This document shows positions 44,062 to 49,144 of a DNA stretch of 49,144 nt, one piece after another. The notes beneath the pieces were generated by a model, which was not told where the DNA came from, ran no database searches, and saw only the letters and a program-made list of their open reading frames with translations. The stretch comes from a virus. The translations under genes and the position numbers were made by a program. The DNA lies in the IMG/VR virus record IMGVR_UViG_3300038696_000455, positions 1-49,144 of that record; one strand, written 5' to 3'. Within the stretch, counting starts at the first letter, position 1; each line of letters starts with the position of its first letter.

Positions 44062-45267
44062 ATGATAGATTTCCGAAACGCTGAGTTGCTGCACGATACT
44101 AGGGTCAATTGCGCGTCGTTTATGACGTCAATGACCGTGCAAGAATACATAGGATTGGTTAACGATGCTTACAAAGAACGCGGTGGTATTGCTGGGCAGC
44201 GGGAGCCGCTGAAAACAACCAGTGCTAAGCGTATTCGGAAGCGAATGGTGGAGGATCTTCTCGCCGGTGCAGTCCTTCCACCTGTGGTCATTGGTAAGGT
44301 GGTTGATGACCTAGCTAGCCTTGATACCACAGATGCGTTGAAGACCGCGATTTCTGATGAGGATAAAGGCGAACTTTCAATCATTGATGGGATGCAACGT
44401 ACTACGGCTCTTTTAGAAGCATTCGCTGAGTCTGAAGAAGTGATCAAAGACCGCTTCTTGCGGGTGGAGTTTTGGGTTGCAGAGGAGACCGAGAGCTTAA
44501 TCTATAGAATGTTGGTGCTAAACACAGGCCAGGTTCCCTGGAATCTTAGCAGGCAGCTGCAGGTCGTGTACGCGCCGTTGGTTGCCGAGATGAAGGAAAA
44601 AATCAATTTTGATCGCGTATTAGAAATTCAGGGCCCTAATCCTGAGAGGCGCACTAAAGCAGGTCAGTACAGGCCTGATGATCTCGCAGAGTTGTTTATT
44701 GCATTTGGATTGCGCAAGACTGATGTTGATACCAAGGAAACATTAGCGGATGAATTCTCGCGCCTGGATATGGCGGAAGCGCTTTCTTCTCATCTCTACA
44801 AAGAGTTTTTCTACCCGACAGTTCAATTGATGGTCGATCTTGATGGAGCTATTTCTCGCCTTGATGATCAGTTAATTCAGCCCAACGGGGATGACGAAGC
44901 AGATGGAAAAAAATTAGTTGGAAGAAATGTCTTTGATAGTAAGCCTGCCCGCATTGGGTTCGTCGTGGCCGTCGCCATTGCAGTAATGGGGCGAATTGGA
45001 ATGGAGAAAGACAAGGATCAGCATGCTATGGAGCAGCGTATTGCAGCCATCAAGGATGGGTTGGCGCAGCTAACAGACAAACTCGGCAAAATGGATGCTG
45101 ACGGCATGAACGATTTCCTCAAGTTAGGTGTCCTTCAACAACGACTTTACGGAACAAAGCGCTCCGCGGTTGGACGATATGAACGCGCCTTCTTTGAAGA
45201 TGCGTTCAAAATTTTGATCGAAGAAAGCTTTGACATACCTACGTTGGAGACGTGCTGGCGCGGGTAA
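44062..45267 (+). CDS. DGQHR/ParB-like protein of an unknown two-gene unit
   Basis: This 401-residue protein has a central motif SIIDGMQRTTALLEA (DGMQR at 109-113). It is preceded by RMVEDLLAGAVLPPVVIGKV and followed by LVLNTGQVPWNLSRQLQVVY. This combination resembles DGQHR-domain (DndB-like) and ParB/Srx or DUF262-like proteins, in which the DGQxR motif binds a nucleotide. The family is not certain. Codon use is less GC-rich than in the prophage. The next gene begins directly after its stop with no gap. Together they look like a defence or regulatory pair. Confidence 0.65.
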   Translation: MIDFRNAELLHDTRVNCASFMTSMTVQEYIGLVNDAYKERGGIAGQREPLKTTSAKRIRKRMVEDLLAGAVLPPVVIGKVVDDLASLDTTDALKTAISDEDKGELSIIDGMQRTTALLEAFAESEEVIKDRFLRVEFWVAEETESLIYRMLVLNTGQVPWNLSRQLQVVYAPLVAEMKEKINFDRVLEIQGPNPERRTKAGQYRPDDLAELFIAFGLRKTDVDTKETLADEFSRLDMAEALSSHLYKEFFYPTVQLMVDLDGAISRLDDQLIQPNGDDEADGKKLVGRNVFDSKPARIGFVVAVAIAVMGRIGMEKDKDQHAMEQRIAAIKDGLAQLTDKLGKMDADGMNDFLKLGVLQQRLYGTKRSAVGRYERAFFEDAFKILIEESFDIPTLETCWRG

Positions 45268-46335
45268 ATGGCAAACCGGAATAGAGTGCAAATGTCCAAT
45301 GACCTGTTTGCGAAGCTGGTGCATGCCGTGGAAGCCTCGCCGGATCGAGTGCTTTCCAATAGTGACGGATCACGGTGGATAAAAAGGCTATCAGAAGAAG
45401 ACGCCGTCCTAATGTCTCAGGCAGACGTTATGGAGGCTTGTCTTGTAACACGTCATCTAAGGGCCTTTTTGATAGAGCATGAAGGAAAAAGGTTCTTAGG
45501 CGTTTCAGGGCTGGACGCCGATGATGATTTGCCTGACGGGTTTGAAGCACATGAACTCACACCTGCTTTTCTTGCGTTAGCTGTTTCTGAATTGAATCTG
45601 GTTCCAACAGCAAGTCCGATTGAGATTTTTGACAACATTGATAGCAGCTTTTTAGGTGAAGACGGCTACGAAGGTCACGAGCTCGAAGATGTCGCAAAGC
45701 TCTTCCCTGATGTGTCTATCTTTAAGCTGAACGAGGATGCAGATTCATCTAGATCAATTTGGAGGTCCATGGGCGTACTTCTTTCGGCATTCTATGGGCA
45801 AGGTCCGATTGAATTGAGCGAAGAGGCACTTAAAAGTCTAAAGGAACTCTATGAGGCGGGGTCAAATCATGTCCCATTTAGAATCATTGTGCAGGGCCAA
45901 CTAGCCATGACCTGGAGTGGCTTGTTTTTGGAATTGTACAGAGCCATTGAACAATTGTACTCAGTGCCAAAGTTAACCAACCTGACTGATGAGTGGGCTT
46001 CTCCGAAACCATTCTATGAGCTTGCCGAACTGTTAGAGAACCAACTGGGGTGGCGCCCAAAAGAGGAAGATGCACTGCGAGAGCTTATCGAGAGCTGCGG
46101 AGGCTCACTTCTTGATATGCTGACCAGCGAGCTTTGCCCAAATGCCGAAAACAAAGCCAAAGCCGTAGCTAAGGCGATTTATAAGAAAAGAAATTCGTTG
46201 GTTCATTTTCGTTCAGCTATGCCAGAACAGGATTATTCTACCGAACAATGGAACAACAGAATCTACCTGATGATTAAACTCGTATCTAAATTATACGAGA
46301 GGCATGGTGAAAACTACATGTTATCCCGCGCATGA
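45268..46335 (+). CDS. Unknown protein with C-terminal HEPN-like motif
   Basis: This 355-residue protein is translationally coupled to the DGQHR-like gene (TAA then ATG). The N-terminal ~200 residues have no recognised domain. The C-terminal part carries LFLELYRAIEQLYSVPKL and then KKRNSLVHFRS. R308-N-S-L-V-H313 is the R-x4-H signature of HEPN ribonucleases, and the preceding tyrosine-rich helix fits the HEPN fold. HEPN enzymes are common toxins in abortive-infection systems. The function is inferred from the motif only. Confidence 0.6.
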   Translation: MANRNRVQMSNDLFAKLVHAVEASPDRVLSNSDGSRWIKRLSEEDAVLMSQADVMEACLVTRHLRAFLIEHEGKRFLGVSGLDADDDLPDGFEAHELTPAFLALAVSELNLVPTASPIEIFDNIDSSFLGEDGYEGHELEDVAKLFPDVSIFKLNEDADSSRSIWRSMGVLLSAFYGQGPIELSEEALKSLKELYEAGSNHVPFRIIVQGQLAMTWSGLFLELYRAIEQLYSVPKLTNLTDEWASPKPFYELAELLENQLGWRPKEEDALRELIESCGGSLLDMLTSELCPNAENKAKAVAKAIYKKRNSLVHFRSAMPEQDYSTEQWNNRIYLMIKLVSKLYERHGENYMLSRA

Positions 46336-46414
46336 TGAGCTCCCGATGCTGGGTTTAGGTAAGTTGCGGCATGTGATAGGAACATAGAGTGAACGCCTAT
46401 GCTGCATCTGGCGT

Positions 46415-46434
46415 GCTGCACAATATCTTGCAGC
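46415..46434. promoter_or_regulatory. Inverted repeat upstream of the C5 methyltransferase
   Basis: GCTGCA (46415-46420) and TGCAGC (46429-46434) form a 6-bp dyad with an 8-base AT-rich spacer, 45 bases before the GTG start. It may be an autoregulatory site for the methyltransferase or simply a short hairpin. Confidence 0.35.
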
Positions 46435-46478
46435 GATTCAGGGTGTGTGGTCTAAGTCAACGAAGTAATGGAGCAGTT

Positions 46479-47678
46479 GTGAGAACTTTTTTCGAATTTT
46501 TTGCGGGTGGTGGCATGGTCCGGGCTGGTCTAGGTTCTGGCTGGTCCTGCCGTTTTGCAAATGACTTCGATGCCAACAAAGGTGAAGCATACCGCGACAA
46601 CTGGGGTGACGGTGAGATGGTTGTCGATGACATCCGCAACCTGAGCCCAGATGATATGGTCGGCACACCCGATCTCGCCTGGGGTTCTTTTCCTTGTCAG
46701 GATCTCTCTCTGGCAGGCGGTGGCGCTGGCCTCAAAGGCGATCGTAGCGGAACGTTCTATCCGTTCATCTCGATCATGAAAGAGCTGCAAGACCGCAACC
46801 GAGCACCATCCATCATCGCGCTGGAAAACGTCGTCGGCACGCTGACGTCCCACAAGGGTAAAGATTTCCAGGCGATCTGTGATGCGCTGGATGAGCTTGG
46901 GTATCGATATGGCGCGCTAGTGGCCGACGCATCTCTCTTTGTTCCACAGAGTCGCCCTCGGTTGTTCGTGATTGCAGTGAAGTCTGGCGTCAAATTGCCT
47001 GATGGTATCACCGGTGATGGACCTGAGCAGCCCTGGCACACGGCCGCTCTGCGCCGCGCGATGACCAATCTTTCTGATGATCAGCGGGATAACTGGATCT
47101 GGTGGTCTATGCCTGAGCCCAGTGAGCGCGAGACGGACTTCTGCGATCTCATCGAAGACGAGCCGAAGAGCGTCAACTGGCACACCGCATCCGAGACTAC
47201 AGCACTTCTGTCCATGATGAGTGAAGTCAATCTTGCGAAGGTTGAGACCGCCAAAGCTGCGAAAAAGAAAATGGTGGGCGCGATCTATAAGCGCACACGT
47301 TGGGAGCACGGTATCAAAGTGCAGCGCGCCGAGATCCGTTTCGATGACATCGCAGGATGCCTGCGCACACCTGCCGGCGGTTCTTCGCGCCAGCTGATCA
47401 TGACTATTCATGGTAGCAAGATCCGGTCACGCTTGATCTCAACACGTGAGACAGCGCGCCTAATGGGGCTGCCCGACACTTACAAGCTGCCCAAGAAGTA
47501 CAACCAAGCATATCATTTAACTGGAGACGGGGTCGCGGTGCCTGTAGTGCGGCACATCGCAGAGAGTATCTTCGAGCCGATCGTCAAATTAAATATGGAA
47601 GTGGATTTGATGGATGGCGGGCGCGACTCCTTGCGAGAACAATGCAGCACTGAAAGCGCGGGTGGCCGCTCTCGCTGA
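46479..47678 (+). CDS. C5-cytosine DNA methyltransferase
   Basis: This protein has 399 residues from GTG 46479 (GGAG five bases upstream; an earlier ATG at 46389 adds an unlikely extension). Motif I is FFEFFAGGGMVRAGLG, motif IV is PCQD with catalytic Cys73, motif VI is ENV with Glu116, and motif VIII is QSRPRLFVIAV. All C5 motifs are in order, so it should methylate a specific cytosine. The target recognition region (about 200-300) is of moderate length. The downstream gene overlaps by 65 bases, as in many type II restriction-modification pairs. Confidence 0.95.
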   Translation: MRTFFEFFAGGGMVRAGLGSGWSCRFANDFDANKGEAYRDNWGDGEMVVDDIRNLSPDDMVGTPDLAWGSFPCQDLSLAGGGAGLKGDRSGTFYPFISIMKELQDRNRAPSIIALENVVGTLTSHKGKDFQAICDALDELGYRYGALVADASLFVPQSRPRLFVIAVKSGVKLPDGITGDGPEQPWHTAALRRAMTNLSDDQRDNWIWWSMPEPSERETDFCDLIEDEPKSVNWHTASETTALLSMMSEVNLAKVETAKAAKKKMVGAIYKRTRWEHGIKVQRAEIRFDDIAGCLRTPAGGSSRQLIMTIHGSKIRSRLISTRETARLMGLPDTYKLPKKYNQAYHLTGDGVAVPVVRHIAESIFEPIVKLNMEVDLMDGGRDSLREQCSTESAGGRSR

Positions 47679-48474
47679 AGTCCTCAAGACTGAGGCGCAC
47701 ACTCTCGGTGATCACGGTCTTGATGATCAGGAATTCTACAACTCAGGTCTATTTCGGGGTGCCATAGAACAGATCCGAGGAGAATTCGTCGCATCGATGA
47801 CGCCGAAACGTGAGTATGTGTCACATGTTCTCAATCATATGGTCGACGAAGGCTTCATTCAAGATTGGCTGTCGGCGGGCGCTGCAAACCGTCACGATTA
47901 TTCGGTTACTCTGAATGATGGTAGGACGGCGGCCATCGAATTGAAGGGCTGTCTGGACGGCAACAACACGAACATTTTCACTCGGCCGCCACACGCTGAT
48001 GAATTCATCATCTGGTCAGTTTGCACAAATCCATCTGCGGATCCTGCCAAGAACGTCTGGTCGGGGATACACACGCGGCTGAGTGCTGAAATGATTGACC
48101 GTGATCAGCGAATAGACGGGCTTGTAGTGTGGGATTTTGTCTGTGGGACTGTGGGGCGGCCATGCCCGAAGCTTGTCGAAGCTCCAGAGCGGCTAATTGA
48201 GCTGGGGCCGTATCGTCTTCCGCCGCCATGCGTCTACATGTTCCCTTCATCCGTCCCAGCGCCACGGAACAACGCAGCGCCTCAGCCGCAGCGAGTTGGA
48301 AGTGTCGGGATACTTAATGCGATGCACCGTTGCTTTGGTGGGCGTGATGAAGAAGTTCACAGCGTCTTCTTTGAGGCGCGGTATGATGGGGCTGACCTGC
48401 AACGCAAGACCCGCATCGAACGCAACGGGGCGCTGATGCGAGAGTCTGGGTTTACATCAATCAAGCGGGATTGA
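47614..48474 (+). CDS. Probable type II restriction endonuclease
   Basis: This 286-residue protein is translationally coupled to the C5 methyltransferase. No family is recognised by name. It shows NRHDYSVTLNDGRTAAIELK, i.e. D95 or D102 followed by E109-x-K111, the PD-(D/E)xK active-site pattern, in the right secondary-structure context. Gene pairing and motif make it the most likely partner nuclease. The start ATG 47614 lies inside the methyltransferase 3' end and has a GGAAGTGGA stretch upstream. Confidence 0.65.
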   Translation: MAGATPCENNAALKARVAALAEVLKTEAHTLGDHGLDDQEFYNSGLFRGAIEQIRGEFVASMTPKREYVSHVLNHMVDEGFIQDWLSAGAANRHDYSVTLNDGRTAAIELKGCLDGNNTNIFTRPPHADEFIIWSVCTNPSADPAKNVWSGIHTRLSAEMIDRDQRIDGLVVWDFVCGTVGRPCPKLVEAPERLIELGPYRLPPPCVYMFPSSVPAPRNNAAPQPQRVGSVGILNAMHRCFGGRDEEVHSVFFEARYDGADLQRKTRIERNGALMRESGFTSIKRD

Positions 48475-49144
48475 TCAGCCTGCTTCGTCGAAAATTTTTG
48501 AACACCCGCGATCCTGCCGTCCTTTCTTCAGATCAGTGCGCCATCGAACCTGAAGCAAACGTCCGCTTCTCACATGGTTGCTCGTGATTTTGCCCTCGCA
48601 GCGAATGACCGGAATCCGCCCATTCTGTGGAAAAACACCGTGCTGCATCTGCAAATTTTCGAGAATTGGAAAGTTGTTCTCTGATACTCCGGTTTGGCTA
48701 AGGGACCCCGGGAAAATTTGAAGACCTCGGGAAATTGTTCTGCAAAATTTGACGTCAACGCGCTGAATCGGAGTTTTTCAACGGAATACGCCCTCCACGT
48801 CGGTCATGCTGTGACTGCGAGCAAAATCTGAGTAACCAAATTGAAAGCCAAGAAGGTCCCGCAAAGCTGCCCGTCGCGAACCCTTCGCCTAGCCCGCTGG
48901 AACCTTTTGTTAAGTGGATAACACTAGCTTGCTATATTATCAAAACCTTGCAGGTAAGCTGCGATCTCGGCGACCAGTGTCTGATCCAGCCCGTTTTTAC
49001 CTCGTATTTCATCAAGGGCCCTCCGTGCCAATAAGAGTGAGACATTTGACTGTCTGAAGTTTACACTTGAGGGCGAAGGAGACCGAACCCATGGTAATGC
49101 CTTCACAGATGCCGCTTTCACCGGATGCCGGATCTGAGATTTCG
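48475..49144. other. Right-hand intergenic end of the window
   Basis: These 670 bases hold no convincing gene. A 65-codon minus-strand frame at 48924-49121 has a helical look but no supporting context. Composition stays lower in GC, matching the island to its left. Confidence 0.45.

Noticed and set aside
48924-49121. 65-codon minus-strand frame near the right end
   Set aside because: Too short and without context; cannot be separated from chance.

Overview
The window is high-GC DNA with dense, overlapping ATGA/TGATG gene junctions. It carries gene-transfer-agent-like tail-tip genes of the kind found in Rhodobacterales, so it most likely comes from an alphaproteobacterium of the Rhodobacteraceae. 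It reads as accessory DNA: a siphovirus-type prophage flanked by defence and restriction genes.

Layout. (1) 0.1-2.0 kb, minus strand: a GHKL-type ATPase gene broken by an in-frame TAG exactly where the conserved N-box tyrosine should be. (2) 2.7-31.3 kb: a prophage. It opens with two tandem ParB-like/DNA methyltransferase genes and a small membrane protein. A minus-strand block of small accessory genes follows, then a divergent AT-rich control region. Next comes a lambda-type packaging and head module: small and large terminase, gpW, portal, S49 protease with a nested scaffold start, gpD and gpE. The tail module follows: joining proteins, terminator, tube, a tail chaperone with a candidate A AAA AAC -1 frameshift site, and tape measure. 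The tail tip is GTA-like (DUF2460, DUF2163, NlpC/P60, TIM-barrel protein, DUF2793). The lysis cassette is an M15 peptidase plus embedded Rz/Rz1 spanins. Two cargo units interrupt the morphogenesis genes: an EthD-family gene and an antisense vapBC toxin-antitoxin pair. I see no integrase, repressor or replication genes, so the element is incomplete in this window or defective.

(3) 31.4-35.2 kb: a frameshifted small gene, a four-gene overlapping minus-strand operon (YbjN-like guess, DUF4236/TPR protein, two unknowns), and a DUF4268 nuclease-like gene. (4) 35.2-42.6 kb: the remains of a type I-like BREX phage-defence operon, read right to left as brxR-brxA-brxB-brxC'-[IS3]-'brxL. An intact IS3-family element (1326 bp, 27-bp inverted ends) sits where the 3' end of brxC, all of pglX and pglZ, and the 5' half of brxL would be. 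There is no target duplication, which points to an IS-linked deletion. A palindrome lies exactly in the -35/-10 spacer of the brxR promoter and looks like the BrxR autorepressor operator.

(5) 43.0-43.5 kb: a universal stress protein. (6) 44.1-48.5 kb, plus strand: a lower-GC island with a DGQHR/ParB-like protein, a protein ending in a HEPN-type R-x4-H motif, a C5 cytosine methyltransferase, and an overlapping gene with a PD-(D/E)xK-like signature that is probably its restriction enzyme. The DGQHR-like/HEPN pair is the best candidate for an undescribed defence unit. The clearest novel observations are the IS-scarred BREX locus and the prophage's recoding and nesting tricks (frameshift, nested scaffold, embedded spanin).
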